Below are positions 25,901-34,525 of a stretch of 64,000 nt of DNA, one piece after another. Numbering within the stretch: position 1 is the stretch's first letter; every line of letters starts with the position of its first letter. Source of the DNA: Ruminiclostridium sufflavum DSM 19573 (lineage in GTDB: Bacteria; Bacillota; Clostridia; Acetivibrionales; DSM-1351); assembly GCF_003208175.1 (NCBI RefSeq), contig NZ_QKMR01000011.1, positions 62,001 through 126,000 on the forward strand. The letters are read 5' to 3'. The position numbers and the translations under genes are program-made. The notes beneath the pieces are model-generated. The model had not been told where the DNA came from. It saw nothing but the letters and a program-made list of their open reading frames with translations, and did not search any database.

Positions 25901-27257
25901 GGTTGCGGCAATTGAGGAAAGAGACAGGAAGGAGGCAAAGCATCAGAAGAAGCACAGCCGGTTTGAAAAAACAGTATTTACACAAGAGATGAAACAAAGG
26001 CATACTATACTTGCACCGCAGATGTCTCCGATACATTTTCAGTTTCTTGAGCCTGCCTTCAAAACAGCGGGGTATAATGTTGAGGTTTTGCCGAAGGCTG
26101 ATTCGGCTGCCGTTGAGGATGGGCTCAAGTATGTTAATAATGATGCCTGTTATCCTTCTATTATTGTTGTAGGTCAGATAATACATGCATTAAAATCCGG
26201 AAAATACGACTTGAATAATACTACCGTCTTAATTACTCAGACAGGAGGGGGCTGCCGTGCAACAAATTACATCGGATTTCTGAGGAAGGCATTAGTGGAT
26301 GCCGGTATGCAGCAGGTTCCCGTTTTATCCCTTAATGCATCCGGAATGGAAAGCCAGCCTGGCTTTAAAATATCTATGAAGCTTGTAGATCTGGCATTTA
26401 AGGCTCTTGTATACGGAGACTTGCTTATGAGAGTGCTGTACAGGGTAAGGCCGTATGAAAAGGTCCCCGGTTCGGCTAATGTACTCTATGGCAAGTGGGT
26501 TCAGGTATGCAAGGCTTCTATTTCTGAAAACAGAAGGGGCAGCTTCAAAAAGAATATTAAGAATATAATAAAGGAATTTGATGAGCTTGAACTGAACGAT
26601 GCCGTTAAGCCCAGAGTAGGCTTGGTTGGTGAGATACTGGTAAAATTTCATCCTGATGCCAATAATGGCGTTGTGGATGTGATAGAGGCTGAAGGAGCAG
26701 AGGCCGTAATGCCTGATTTAATTGACTTCTTCCTGTATTGTGCATATGATGCAAACTTTAAATATAAAAATTTATCGGGAACCTTAAAAAATCTTATAAT
26801 AAATAATTTTGTTATTGCTGCTATAGAGTGGTACAGACGTTATTTAAAAAAATATCTGCGCAGAAGTAAGAGATTTGAAGCTCCAAGCTCTATATACCAT
26901 CTGGCCGGCTGTGCATCCGAAATACTGTCTCTTGGAAATCAGACGGGAGAGGGCTGGTTTCTGACAGCGGAAATGATTGAGCTTATAAAGAGCGGTGCGG
27001 GGAATATTGTTTGTATGCAGCCTTTTGCCTGCCTGCCGAATCATGTTACCGGCAAGGGGATGATAAAGGAGCTTCGCAGAAGGTATCCGGAATCAAATAT
27101 AGTTGCGGTTGATTATGATCCGGGTGCAAGCGAGGTTAATCAGCTGAACAGGATTAAGCTGATGCTGTCTGTTGCCTTTAAGAACATGAAGGGTGATAGT
27201 GATAGGGCAAAGGAAGAAACGGCTGAGCTGAAAAATAAGGAAAAGCAGGCAGAATAA
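22971..27257 (+). CDS. Giant 2-hydroxyacyl-CoA dehydratase activase-type protein with two ASKHA ATPase domains
   Basis: A single 1428-residue frame. ASKHA ATPase domain 1 (about 5-280) opens with [15 protein letters not shown] and carries [20 protein letters not shown] domain 2 (about 320-585) opens with [15 protein letters not shown] and carries [15 protein letters not shown]; the Cys in these loops bind a [4Fe-4S] cluster at the dimer face in HgdC-type activases. Next comes a Cys-rich link ([11 protein letters not shown], about residue 602), a DUF2229-like region (about 660-1000) and a C-terminal HgdB-related region with further Cys. Known activases use ATP to drive low-potential electrons into dehydratase or double-cubane cluster proteins. 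Here activator and acceptor-like parts are fused. The physiological substrate is unknown. A terminator follows. It starts 66 bases after aspS and could be read through from it. Confidence 0.85.
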   Translation: MKKCYHVGLDVGSTTVKIVVIDNNNIILYSKYQRHYSDIRKTIFEVMDETCSRFYQDECTVMITGSGGLSVSQWLRLDFIQEVIAGSEAVQKLIPKTDVAIELGGEDAKITYFKGGLEQRMNGTCAGGTGSFIDQMASLLQTDAAGLNELAKGSRVIYPIAARCGVFAKTDIQPLLNEGAAKEDVAASVFQSVVNQTISGLACGKPIKGNIAFLGGPLHFLSELRKRFEITLKLKPEEVIFPENSQIFVAVGAALSSKEGRRISFKELKEKLPEINTVSVHEVERLRPLFNNQEELDEFRTRHAKASVRTKSLSDYKGDCFFGIDAGSTTTKAVLIDTEGELLYSYYGSNQGSPLNSSIKILKDIYSKLPLDARIVNSTVTGYGEGLIKAALGIDIGEIETIAHYKAADFFLPGVDFILDIGGQDMKCLKVKDGIIDSIMLNEACSSGCGSFIETFAKSLNSTVEEFAAQALLAEKPVDLGSRCTVFMNSRVKQAQKEGAQVGDISAGLSYSVVKNALLKVIKIRDPKDMGDKIIVQGGTFLNDAVLRSFELISERDAIRPDIAGLMGAFGAALIAKERYGGNKTSLLTKENIGDFEYSTELQRCKFCNNSCLLTINHFNDGSRFVSGNRCERGAGIEVNDADVPNLYDYKYKRIVGYKQKNDIEYTRGTVGIPRVLNMYENYPFWFTFFDALKFRVELSPRSSKKIYELGIETMPSESVCYPAKLVHGHIMSLINKKVNLIFYPCIPYEMIEDAGADNHYNCPIVTSYPEVIKNNMDVLKSNNIKFLNPFLPYDNRGKLKTRLYEVFGKEFNVSRSEIDEAVDKAWTEDENVKNDIRKKGEEALKYLREQGKKGIVLAGRPYHIDPEINHGIPQIITTHGFAVLTEDSVAHLGITERPLRVVDQWKYHTRLYAAANVVNEYPELEMIQLNSFGCGLDAVTTDQVQEILKANDNIYTVLKIDEVNNLGAARIRIRSLVAAIEERDRKEAKHQKKHSRFEKTVFTQEMKQRHTILAPQMSPIHFQFLEPAFKTAGYNVEVLPKADSAAVEDGLKYVNNDACYPSIIVVGQIIHALKSGKYDLNNTTVLITQTGGGCRATNYIGFLRKALVDAGMQQVPVLSLNASGMESQPGFKISMKLVDLAFKALVYGDLLMRVLYRVRPYEKVPGSANVLYGKWVQVCKASISENRRGSFKKNIKNIIKEFDELELNDAVKPRVGLVGEILVKFHPDANNGVVDVIEAEGAEAVMPDLIDFFLYCAYDANFKYKNLSGTLKNLIINNFVIAAIEWYRRYLKKYLRRSKRFEAPSSIYHLAGCASEILSLGNQTGEGWFLTAEMIELIKSGAGNIVCMQPFACLPNHVTGKGMIKELRRRYPESNIVAVDYDPGASEVNQLNRIKLMLSVAFKNMKGDSDRAKEETAELKNKEKQAE

Positions 27258-27279
27258 GGATTTGACCGGAAAAAACAGC

Positions 27280-27329
27280 AATTTAATTAATGGCAGCTGC
27301 TTTTATCAAGCGCTGCCATTAATTAAATT
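27280..27329. terminator. Bidirectional terminator between convergent genes
   Basis: A perfect 18-bp stem: AATTTAATTAATGGCAGC (27280-27297) pairs with its complement at 27312-27329. The flanking A/T runs can act as U-tails in both directions. It lies between the activase gene and the convergent kinase gene. Confidence 0.85.
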
Positions 27330-27330
27330 T

Positions 27331-27357
27331 ACTAAAGTCAATTACTATCGGCCTATG
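27331..27357 (+). repeat. Half copy of the dispersed element (H)
   Basis: CTAAAGTCAATTACTATCGGCC is an exact left end of the family, placed directly against the terminator hairpin. The right half is absent. Confidence 0.7.
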
Positions 27358-27380
27358 CAATCGGTTTTTTAACAGACAGT

Positions 27381-29732
27381 TTAATCAGGACCGGTTCCAG
27401 GCAGCTCAATCACTGCCTTGAACAAATCTCCGTCTATTTCAATATGGAAGCTTCCGCCCTGAAGCTCGGTCAGGCTTTTAGCGATTGACAGCCCCAAGCC
27501 GGAGCCTTCGCTGTTACGGGAGGCATCTCCTCTTTTAAATCTTTCCATCAGCTCATCTTCATTGATATTCAGCTCATAAGCGGATATGTTTTTTATGGTT
27601 ATTCCCGCTTTTTCAGACGAGGAAAAGGCATCGATATATACTCTTGAATTTGGCAGAGCGTATTTAAAAACATTTGAAATCAGATTTTCTATTACTCTCC
27701 AAAGCAGCTTTCCATCCGCAATTGCAAAAAGCTTGGATGCGGGCAGGTTTATTCTGAAGCTGAGGCCGGAGGACTCAATCTTGTCGGATAGCTCTCCGAG
27801 ACCTTGATTTATCAAGGATACTAAGTCTAATTTTTCTGGATTTACTGCTATACTGCCGCTGCTGGCTTTTGCAGCTTCAAACAGGTCTTCGGTCAAGGAT
27901 TTAAGCCGCTGGGACTTATTATCTATTATATCCAGATATTTTTCGGCATTTTCAGATTGAAGCCCCTCTTTTTTCAACAGATCCACGTAGGTTATAATCG
28001 AAGTCAAGGGTGTCTTCAAATCATGCGATACATTCGTAATCAGCTCTGCCTTCATTCGCTCTGATTTTACCTGACTGCTTACGGCGGCCTTTAAACCGTC
28101 TGCAATTCCGTTTATGGTAGAGGACAGCTGCTTGAATTCAGGAATTCCTTCCTCAGGTATATTATATGACAGCTCTCCGGAACGGATTTTTTCTGCTCCG
28201 CTGTGAATATCCTTAAAGACTTTGAAATTTTTAAGCAAAAGGTAAACAGCCGCAAGATTAATTCCTATAATTCCGGTAAAGCCGATAAAAGCACCTGCAT
28301 AGCCTGTGAGGAACAAAAGAATGCTTATTACCGTCAGCAGGGCATATGCGCCGAAAGCAAATATAAGCCTCATGGCAGGCGGGCTCGTATCATATACGGA
28401 GCTGATTTTTGCGGAAATGGAGGAATAGCTTCTTCTTGATTTTGAAATGCACCATACAGTAATTTTATAAAGCAAGGTATGCTTTATAACCTCATGCCTT
28501 TTAATTCTTTTTGAGAGCATTGTTACAAATAAAATACCTATAAGTGTCCCAACGGAGACTAATGCGGCAAAGCCTGCAAATAAAAGAATTTTATTAAAGT
28601 AAGTATTTCCGGCTATAAAGTTCATGTAAAAATAAGCAGTCTGAACAACGAAGAGTATTATGGCTGCCGCTGAAATAGCTAAAGCTGCGTCAAGATGAAT
28701 ATGATCCGCGAAAATTAAATGAACCCCATCCCTTTCAACACGTCTTCCAGAGGCATATATAAGATAAATCAAGCTAATAAGGAAAGCAAGAAAGCCTGCT
28801 GCCGCTGATGTCATTCCGATACGTCCTTCTTTGAAGCTTGTATTATATGCGGACAATTCCGAATCAAACCTTGTCTGGCTCATGCCAATGTAAACCACAG
28901 CATTTTGAGGAAAGGTGGAAGTATCATAATAGTAATTAATGGGATATACCTTTGCAATACTATCAGGAGTAAGCTTAATGTATGATACCAGCTGTTTATA
29001 GAAGGCTTCGGCAGATTCTGAGGAGTAGTCACGAATATTGCTGTAAGTAACCTTGCCATTTTCAACAACTGTATAATATATCCCGTTCAGCCTTTTAAGG
29101 CTTGCCGCTTCTTCATAATACTCAGATATCCTTTCGTCTATATAGTTTGTCTTTATATTTTTTATAGCCTCGTCGTATTTTTTTATTGCATCCTGAATTT
29201 CTTTTTCTCTTTCCTGAACAAGAGTGGCAAGTAATTTGTTATCCTCACTCGACTGTGTGTTTGCTTCGGCGGTATCCGGATAATTCTCCTGCGCTTGGGA
29301 GGCGTCATATGAATGAGTTATATACGGATTGCCTGCGCCGGTAACATATGATGAGTCCGCAGCATCTGTATTGCTGCTGTGCTGCTGTATCAGGCTGTTA
29401 TACTTATTGTTGATTTCTGCTATTTCATTTTCTCTGTCATAAATAATCTGATTCTTTTTATTTAGGATATAATTTTCATCAGGAATATTATTAGCTTTTA
29501 TATATTCTTCGCTTCTATAATTAAAGGCTACCTTTGATACCTGCCAGTAAGCAGCCCCTAATGTTTTTTTTAGTTCATTGCTTTCCTTAAAATCGGCATT
29601 TTGCAGCACAACCTCAAAATGAGGAGCTTTTGTAATACCATATGCAACAGCAACCATTCCTGCCACGCACAATACTATGGCAAGAAATTTAAACCATACG
29701 GAATATCTATATTTTTTCAATTTTGTATCCAA
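27381..29732 (-). CDS. Membrane sensor histidine kinase with large extracellular domain
   Basis: The protein has 783 residues. TM1 is at about 15-35, followed by a roughly 270-residue extracellular part rich in Lys/Glu/Asn with coiled-coil character. A cluster of further membrane segments follows (about 306-326, 350-373, 381-405, 455-478, 480-500), then a HAMP-like linker (about 500-555). The dimerisation domain has His570 in NVSHDLKTPLTSI. The HATPase domain has an N box ENLISNVFKYAL and G box GSGLGLSIAKSL. The start overlaps the end of the response regulator gene by 26 bases, so the two are translationally coupled. The multi-span layout with a long first loop is unusual for a PhoR/VanS-like kinase. 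The ligand is unknown. Confidence 0.9.
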   Translation of the reverse strand: MDTKLKKYRYSVWFKFLAIVLCVAGMVAVAYGITKAPHFEVVLQNADFKESNELKKTLGAAYWQVSKVAFNYRSEEYIKANNIPDENYILNKKNQIIYDRENEIAEINNKYNSLIQQHSSNTDAADSSYVTGAGNPYITHSYDASQAQENYPDTAEANTQSSEDNKLLATLVQEREKEIQDAIKKYDEAIKNIKTNYIDERISEYYEEAASLKRLNGIYYTVVENGKVTYSNIRDYSSESAEAFYKQLVSYIKLTPDSIAKVYPINYYYDTSTFPQNAVVYIGMSQTRFDSELSAYNTSFKEGRIGMTSAAAGFLAFLISLIYLIYASGRRVERDGVHLIFADHIHLDAALAISAAAIILFVVQTAYFYMNFIAGNTYFNKILLFAGFAALVSVGTLIGILFVTMLSKRIKRHEVIKHTLLYKITVWCISKSRRSYSSISAKISSVYDTSPPAMRLIFAFGAYALLTVISILLFLTGYAGAFIGFTGIIGINLAAVYLLLKNFKVFKDIHSGAEKIRSGELSYNIPEEGIPEFKQLSSTINGIADGLKAAVSSQVKSERMKAELITNVSHDLKTPLTSIITYVDLLKKEGLQSENAEKYLDIIDNKSQRLKSLTEDLFEAAKASSGSIAVNPEKLDLVSLINQGLGELSDKIESSGLSFRINLPASKLFAIADGKLLWRVIENLISNVFKYALPNSRVYIDAFSSSEKAGITIKNISAYELNINEDELMERFKRGDASRNSEGSGLGLSIAKSLTELQGGSFHIEIDGDLFKAVIELPGTGPD

Positions 29733-30393
29733 TACCCCACACCACCCTTAAATATTTTGGCTCCTTCGGATTTATTTCTATTTTTTCTCTAATTCTTCTG
29801 ATATGTACAGCTACGGTATTTTCCGCGGAAAAGCTTTGCTCATTCCAGATATGCTCATAAATCTGGTCAATTGAAAATACCTTTCCGGCATTTTCACCCA
29901 AGAGCTTAAGAATTTTGTATTCGGCAGGTGTCAGCTTGACAGGCTCACCGTCAACCTTAACTTCTTTAGAGTTATCATCAATAATGAGACTGCCGGTTTT
30001 AAAAATTCCTGTCTGTGGAACAAAGCTGCCCAAGGCTAAATATCTTCTTAGCAGCGATTTTACACGGGCTAACAGCTCTAATGGATTGAAGGGCTTTGTA
30101 ACATAATCGTCAGCTCCCAGATTCAGTCCTATTATTTTATCTGTGTCCTCGGATTTTGCGCTGAGCATAAGAATGGGAATGTTATATTTTTCCCGGATTT
30201 TTGTTGTGACCCTTATTCCATCCATTACAGGCATCATTATATCTATAATAAGCAGTTGGATTTCCTTTTCTTCGAAAACCGACAAGGCTTCGGCTCCGTT
30301 ATACGCTTTATAAACCGTATAACCTTCATTTCTGAGGTATATCTCAATAGCATCCACAATATCTTTTTCATCATCACAAACAAGAATATTCAT
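29707..30393 (-). CDS. OmpR/PhoB-family response regulator
   Basis: The 228-residue protein has an N-terminal receiver domain (1-120) with acidic residues Asp7 and Asp8, the phosphorylation site Asp51 (LIIDIMMPVMDG) and a conserved Lys in DDYVTKPF. The winged helix DNA-binding domain (about 130-228) contains VDGEPVKLTPAEYKILKLL and a VAVHIRRIREKI recognition helix. It is closest in style to the VanR/YycF group. It is transcribed ahead of, and overlapping, the kinase gene. The ribosome site GGAGGTCG is preceded by a short imperfect hairpin related to that of the Lrp gene. Confidence 0.93.
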   Translation of the reverse strand: MNILVCDDEKDIVDAIEIYLRNEGYTVYKAYNGAEALSVFEEKEIQLLIIDIMMPVMDGIRVTTKIREKYNIPILMLSAKSEDTDKIIGLNLGADDYVTKPFNPLELLARVKSLLRRYLALGSFVPQTGIFKTGSLIIDDNSKEVKVDGEPVKLTPAEYKILKLLGENAGKVFSIDQIYEHIWNEQSFSAENTVAVHIRRIREKIEINPKEPKYLRVVWGIGYKIEKI

Positions 30394-30602
30394 TAAACGA
30401 CCTCCTATGCCGGATCTGACACAAAATTACCAGTGAATCCGCACGATAAATCTATCAGCCTGAATTTGCTGAGTTCCCTAAATGTTCAACAAACATTATA
30501 TCACATCCTTTTTTATTTAATTTTTATGCCACCTGTAATCCCGGAAATTATTAGCACATGGGTAGATAATATCAATTGAATCTTACGAAATAACAAATAT
30601 AA

Positions 30603-30620
30603 TTCTTAAGATTTTCTTAA
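30603..30620 (+). promoter_or_regulatory. Candidate response-regulator operator
   Basis: TTCTTAA at 30603-30609 and again at 30614-30620 form a direct repeat with an 11-bp period, the spacing bound by OmpR-family dimers. It lies between the divergent response regulator and glycerate kinase genes, about 210 bases from the former and 120 from the latter. Confidence 0.4.
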
Positions 30621-30638
30621 TTTTGAAACAGCCATAAA

Positions 30639-30664
30639 AAGTCAACGGTTCAAGCCTTGGACGG
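30639..30664 (-). repeat. Fragment of the dispersed element (I)
   Basis: AAAGTCAACGGTTCAAGCCTT matches the reversed GGCTTGAACCGTAATTGACTTT end with a 4-base deletion in the ATTA part. Confidence 0.5.
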
Positions 30665-30740
30665 CACTGGTACAAATGCTGAATCAGGGTTATAATTAGG
30701 TATATTTATATTTGCTGTGATATTGGAGAGAAAATTAATA

Positions 30741-31886
30741 ATGAGAAAAATATTGCTTATACCTGATTCCTTTAAGGGTACAATGTCTTCCGGTGAAATA
30801 TGTAGGGTTATGAAAGAGGCTGTTCATGAATATTTTCCGTTTGCCGAGATAGTAAGCATTCCTGTGGCCGATGGCGGAGAGGGAAGTGTGGATGCTTTTC
30901 TGTCTGCCGCAGGAGGCGAAAAGGTTATACTTAATGTTAAGGGGCCTTATTTTAAAGAGGCTTCAAGCTTTTACGGCATTCTGCCGGACAAGACGGCAAT
31001 TATCGAAATGGCTGCCGCGGCAGGGCTTCCGATGGTGGGAGACAGCAAGCATGTGGAAAAGGCCACTACCTTTGGCGTTGGACAGCTTATTGCTCATGCG
31101 GCGCAAGCAGGATGCAAAAGAATAATAGTAGGACTTGGAGGAAGCTGTACCAATGACGGAGGTACTGGAGCCGCCTGCGCACTTGGAGTCAGCTTCAGAG
31201 ACAGCTTAGGCAAAGCTTTTGTACCGGTTGGAGAAACAATGGGACAGATTGCCGCCATTGATGTAAGCAGGCTTAATCCTGCTTTGGACGGAATAGAGAT
31301 AATTACTATGTGTGATATAGACAATCCCTTCTGCGGCCCGCAGGGAGCAGCGGCTGTTTTTGCCCCCCAGAAGGGCGCAAGCGAAGCTGTTGTAAAAATG
31401 CTTGATGAAAATCTTATGCATTTGGCTGAGATTATTAAAAGAGATACAGGGAAAGATATTAGGGACATTGCGGGCGCAGGTGCGGCAGGAGGCATGGGCG
31501 GAGGCATGGCGGCATTTTTGAACAGCAGGCTTCAAATGGGTATTGAAACTGTGCTGGATACTGTAAAGTTTGATTCAATGCTTGAGGGAGCGGATTTGGT
31601 AATTTCCGGCGAAGGCAGAATAGACTCTCAGTCACTTCGGGGCAAGGTTGTAATAGGTGTTGCACGCAGAGCAAAGAAAGCCGGAATACCTCTTATTGCA
31701 ATAGTCGGTGATATTGGAGAGGATATTGAAGGAGCATATGCAGAAGGAGTATGTGCTGTTTTCAGCATAAATCGTGTGGCTGTACCCTTCTATAAAGCAA
31801 AACAGCGATGCAGAAGGGATTTAGCGCTTACGATGGATAATCTGATGAGATTCTTATCCGTTACAGGATTAAAAAAGAAATTATAA
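30741..31886 (+). CDS. Glycerate kinase
   Basis: A GarK/GlxK-family (type I) glycerate kinase of 381 residues, which phosphorylates D-glycerate with ATP in the cytoplasm. Diagnostic segments are IPDSFKGTMSS at the N-terminus, VADGGEGSVDAFL, GLGGSCTNDGGTGAACALG and GAAGGMGGGMAAFL. The ATG at 30741 is chosen, with GGAGAG 10 bases upstream; a GTG at 30717 lies before the ribosome site. It is monocistronic and runs towards a convergent zinc-ribbon gene. The exact product (2- or 3-phosphoglycerate) cannot be decided here; characterised members of this family make 2-phosphoglycerate. Confidence 0.9.
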   Translation: MRKILLIPDSFKGTMSSGEICRVMKEAVHEYFPFAEIVSIPVADGGEGSVDAFLSAAGGEKVILNVKGPYFKEASSFYGILPDKTAIIEMAAAAGLPMVGDSKHVEKATTFGVGQLIAHAAQAGCKRIIVGLGGSCTNDGGTGAACALGVSFRDSLGKAFVPVGETMGQIAAIDVSRLNPALDGIEIITMCDIDNPFCGPQGAAAVFAPQKGASEAVVKMLDENLMHLAEIIKRDTGKDIRDIAGAGAAGGMGGGMAAFLNSRLQMGIETVLDTVKFDSMLEGADLVISGEGRIDSQSLRGKVVIGVARRAKKAGIPLIAIVGDIGEDIEGAYAEGVCAVFSINRVAVPFYKAKQRCRRDLALTMDNLMRFLSVTGLKKKL

Positions 31887-31907
31887 AAATATAAGATATG
31901 CTGTAAC

Positions 31908-31944
31908 AAAAACAAAGGCATCCTGCAGCCTCGTTTTCTTTTAA
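31908..31944. terminator. Terminator between glycerate kinase and the zinc-ribbon gene
   Basis: AAAAC..AGGC pairs with GCCT..GTTTT across an 8-base loop (31909-31937), followed by CTTTTAAATTTTT. A-rich and T-rich flanks allow use from both sides. Confidence 0.55.
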
Positions 31945-31994
31945 ATTTTTGAAAACATTAGTGGCAGGTACGAACATGGCAAAAACATTTAAAA

Positions 31995-32192
31995 TTATGT
32001 ATAATCATACTTTAAAAAATTGTAAATTGAATCATTATTTTTGACGTGGATAACCGAGTTTCCTTTTAGAATAAGCCGGTGTCCGCAGCTTTCACATCTG
32101 AAGGTAAGGTTATTCAGCTTTTCAACTTCTTCTTTTGGAAGATTTAACAGTACGCTGTTGCAAATGCAGCATTTGATGGTGTAAAATTTCAA
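31995..32192 (-). CDS. Small zinc-ribbon protein
   Basis: The 65-residue frame has Cys8-x2-Cys11 and Cys33-x2-Cys36 (CCICNSV and CESCGHRL), a treble-clef or rubredoxin-like metal site. AAAGGA is 7 bases before the ATG. It lies alone between convergent and divergent neighbours. The function is unknown. Its size and paired CxxC knuckles resemble small clostridial DNA- or RNA-binding or redox-tuning proteins, but there is no specific match. Confidence 0.65.
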   Translation of the reverse strand: MKFYTIKCCICNSVLLNLPKEEVEKLNNLTFRCESCGHRLILKGNSVIHVKNNDSIYNFLKYDYT

Positions 32193-32486
32193 TTCCTTTT
32201 GTCCCCCGTTTCTGAAATGAGAATATTTAATAAATATTAATACAGCTCTGTTTTTATCTTTTCGAAAAAAACAGTTACTGAACTATTTTACATTATTTCC
32301 CAAAAATAATGTTGATTTTTAATTTGTACAAGCCGGTTATATTTTTCAGGGTATCAGAATATATTTATTTAGAATACTTAGTCGGATATAGGGAAGCTTG
32401 GATTAAAAAGCTTTAAAAAAACATGATTATACTAACCTTGCAATAATTTTATTTTTATTAATGCCGGAATCGGCGCGGAGGTCATA

Positions 32487-33770
32487 ATGAAAATTCAAAG
32501 CGGCGACTATTTATATAGCAGTCAGAATATTGGCAGCAGCAGAAGAAGCTTAACCAAGATGCCTATTATTTTATGTGCGGTAGGCGGAATTTTATTGGGC
32601 AGCCTTGCGTTCAAAGCAGCAAATATAGGGATAAGCAGTGTTGATAAAAACAGTGTCAGCAGCGGCTCAAAGGCTATTCTGGCTGCAGAGGCACTAAAGC
32701 TGAAGGCCTCTGATTATGAAGCCTTAGACAGGGTCAATGATATTCTGTTTAAATCATTTGGCATGGACAGGTATAATCCCATAACGATATTAAATGCAAA
32801 CTATCCATATTTTAAAATGTTTTATAGTAATGAATATCAGAATTATCTTGTTCAGCTGCAGGCCGAGAAGGAAAAGAAGGAGGCAGAGGAAAAGAAAAAC
32901 AAGGAGGCCGGGGCAAAGACGGCGGCTGCTGCCGCACAGGCCAAGGAGGAAAACAAGGCCGCTGAAGAAGGGCAGGACGGTGCCTTTAAAGAGGCTTCAA
33001 GCTGTTTAACCTATGAAGATGATGTGTCGCATGAAGAAAAGGAAAATAGTTCAGTTGTTACAAGCGGAAAGGTTAACATTATAAATCAGACAAAATACAG
33101 CATTGATATAAATAAATTATTAAAAGAACCTCTCAAGCTTCCTGATAAAAAGGGTCCTCAAATACTGGTCTATCATACGCATACAACAGAAAGCTTCTTG
33201 AAGAGCCTTGACCAGCTTGCAATGAAAAATATAGCCTCACGGACAACAGATTCAAAATACAATGTTACACGGGTGGGAAATTCCCTTGTAAGTGACCTTG
33301 AAAAGTTTAAAATTGATGTACTGCATGATGTAACTATCCATGACAAGGATTATAACAGTTCATATGTCAACTCTCTTAAGACACTGACAAAGTATGTAAA
33401 TAAGTATCCTTCACTTAAAATGACAATAGACCTGCACAGAGATGCGGTAAGCGGAGAAAAGCTCAGGGTTGTCAAGAAGGTTGACGGCAAGGATGCGGCA
33501 CAAATAATGTTTGTAATAGGAACCGATTCAAAGCTCTCAAATCCAAATTGGAAGGATAATCTGAAGCTGGCTGTAAAAATTCAGGCAAGGTTGAATGAAA
33601 TATGCCCCGGGCTTGCAAAGCCTATTTACCTGAGCAAAAGCAGATACAACCAGCATTTGACAAATGGCTCGGTCATTGTTGAAATAGGCGGTGACGGCAA
33701 TGTAATAGATGAATGCGTCAGAAGTACAAAATATCTGGCTCAGGCCATAAATGATGTTATGTATAAATGA
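32487..33770 (+). CDS. spoIIP: Stage II sporulation protein P
   Basis: This forespore-engulfment peptidoglycan amidase/endopeptidase has 427 residues. An N-terminal membrane anchor (about 25-45) precedes a Lys/Glu/Ala-rich helical stretch (about 130-165). The catalytic domain starts with QILVYHTHTTESF (about 225-237, Zn-binding His) and has MTIDLHRDAV (about 311-320) with a further ligand. A final GSVIVEIGGDGNVIDE closes the domain. SpoIIP works with SpoIID and SpoIIM to thin septal peptidoglycan. The ribosome site GGAGG is 6 bases from the ATG and touches a GCCG/CGGC mini-hairpin. In many Firmicutes the order is gpr-spoIIP-lepA; here gpr is absent and lepA follows after one small gene. Confidence 0.93.
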   Translation: MKIQSGDYLYSSQNIGSSRRSLTKMPIILCAVGGILLGSLAFKAANIGISSVDKNSVSSGSKAILAAEALKLKASDYEALDRVNDILFKSFGMDRYNPITILNANYPYFKMFYSNEYQNYLVQLQAEKEKKEAEEKKNKEAGAKTAAAAAQAKEENKAAEEGQDGAFKEASSCLTYEDDVSHEEKENSSVVTSGKVNIINQTKYSIDINKLLKEPLKLPDKKGPQILVYHTHTTESFLKSLDQLAMKNIASRTTDSKYNVTRVGNSLVSDLEKFKIDVLHDVTIHDKDYNSSYVNSLKTLTKYVNKYPSLKMTIDLHRDAVSGEKLRVVKKVDGKDAAQIMFVIGTDSKLSNPNWKDNLKLAVKIQARLNEICPGLAKPIYLSKSRYNQHLTNGSVIVEIGGDGNVIDECVRSTKYLAQAINDVMYK

Positions 33771-33933
33771 GTAACCCATGAAAGCTTTATTTGATAAATA
33801 AATGTTCCCGGCTGAAAATTGATAAGCAGGCTTTTTTGTATAAGCTCCCTGACTAAAAAGGCCTCGCTTTGTCAAAAATATAAACAGCTATACTTTTAAT
33901 AATATACAATACCTGCTTGCAGGGCTTTTGCCA
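33771..33933. other. Spacer after spoIIP
   Basis: No gene was found. A weak GCT/AGC hairpin before CTTTTTTG at 33809-33838 may end the spoIIP transcript. Confidence 0.35.
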
Positions 33934-34040
33934 AAATCAATTACCGTTCAAGCCTTCGCGATGATATTCATATCGTCTATTTAGTTGAAGTAAGCTTTTA
34001 AGCTGATTTGAAGGCAGTTTGAATTGATTATGGATTATAG
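33934..34040 (-). repeat. Dispersed element, long-form copy J
   Basis: Read on the minus strand: CAAACTGCCTTCAAATCAGC, TTAAAAGCTTACTTCAAC, the GACGATATGAATATCATCGC core, and GAAGGCTTGAACGGTAATTG. It is collinear with copies C, L and M. It ends 57 bases upstream of the next gene. Confidence 0.85.
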
Positions 34041-34097
34041 ACTAAGGACATAAAACAGCAGTGCTTTGCAACAGTTATTTAGCTTACGGAGGCAGCT

Positions 34098-34379
34098 TTG
34101 AACAGAAAAATCAGATTCAGACAGCAGAGAATTTATAAACTGAAAATAGCAATTGTCATATTTCTTTTTCTGGCGATGCTTTTTTCGGGATTGCTTGTGG
34201 TAGACTTGAATAAAAGCTATGTAATGTACGGTGAGCCTCGCATTGAGCTGTTTAAGCTAGAAATGCTTGCTTCTGATAAATGCAATGTGAATATACTGAA
34301 CAGTAAATTTACACTTGATTTAAAATATTTAATTAAAGATATAAATAGTGTAAAGGCTTATTTTTATGGTGAAAAGTGA
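34098..34379 (+). CDS. Small single-pass membrane protein of unknown function
   Basis: The 93-residue frame starts at TTG 34098, with GGAGG 5 bases upstream. A basic N-terminus (MNRKIRFRQQRIYKLK) is followed by one hydrophobic helix (about 17-38, IAIVIFLFLAMLFSGLLVV) and a 55-residue outer part with few charges. This topology would place the C-terminus outside the cell or in the intermembrane space of the forespore. The location between spoIIP and lepA, followed by its own terminator, suggests a sporulation-linked role, but that is only context. I do not recognise the family. Confidence 0.7.
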   Translation: MNRKIRFRQQRIYKLKIAIVIFLFLAMLFSGLLVVDLNKSYVMYGEPRIELFKLEMLASDKCNVNILNSKFTLDLKYLIKDINSVKAYFYGEK

Positions 34380-34424
34380 AAGAGCTGTGCCGATCGCAGT
34401 ATATAGGCTACGGCTCTTTATTAT
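34379..34424 (+). terminator. Terminator after the small membrane gene
   Basis: AAAGAGC (34379-34385) pairs with GCTCTTT (34413-34419), followed by ATTATTTAT. The stem overlaps the stop codon. Confidence 0.65.
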
Positions 34425-34525
34425 TTATAAAATATCTGTATTGCACGTTTGGAATGGTATGGTATAATTAATTGCGCGGCGGTACTGTTTTTTGAATATT
34501 TATTTGAGCGCGTGGAGGTTAACGG

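Noticed and set aside
32193-32486. Small RNA or gene between the zinc-ribbon gene and spoIIP
   Set aside because: Only AT-rich sequence without stable folds, terminator or open frame was seen.
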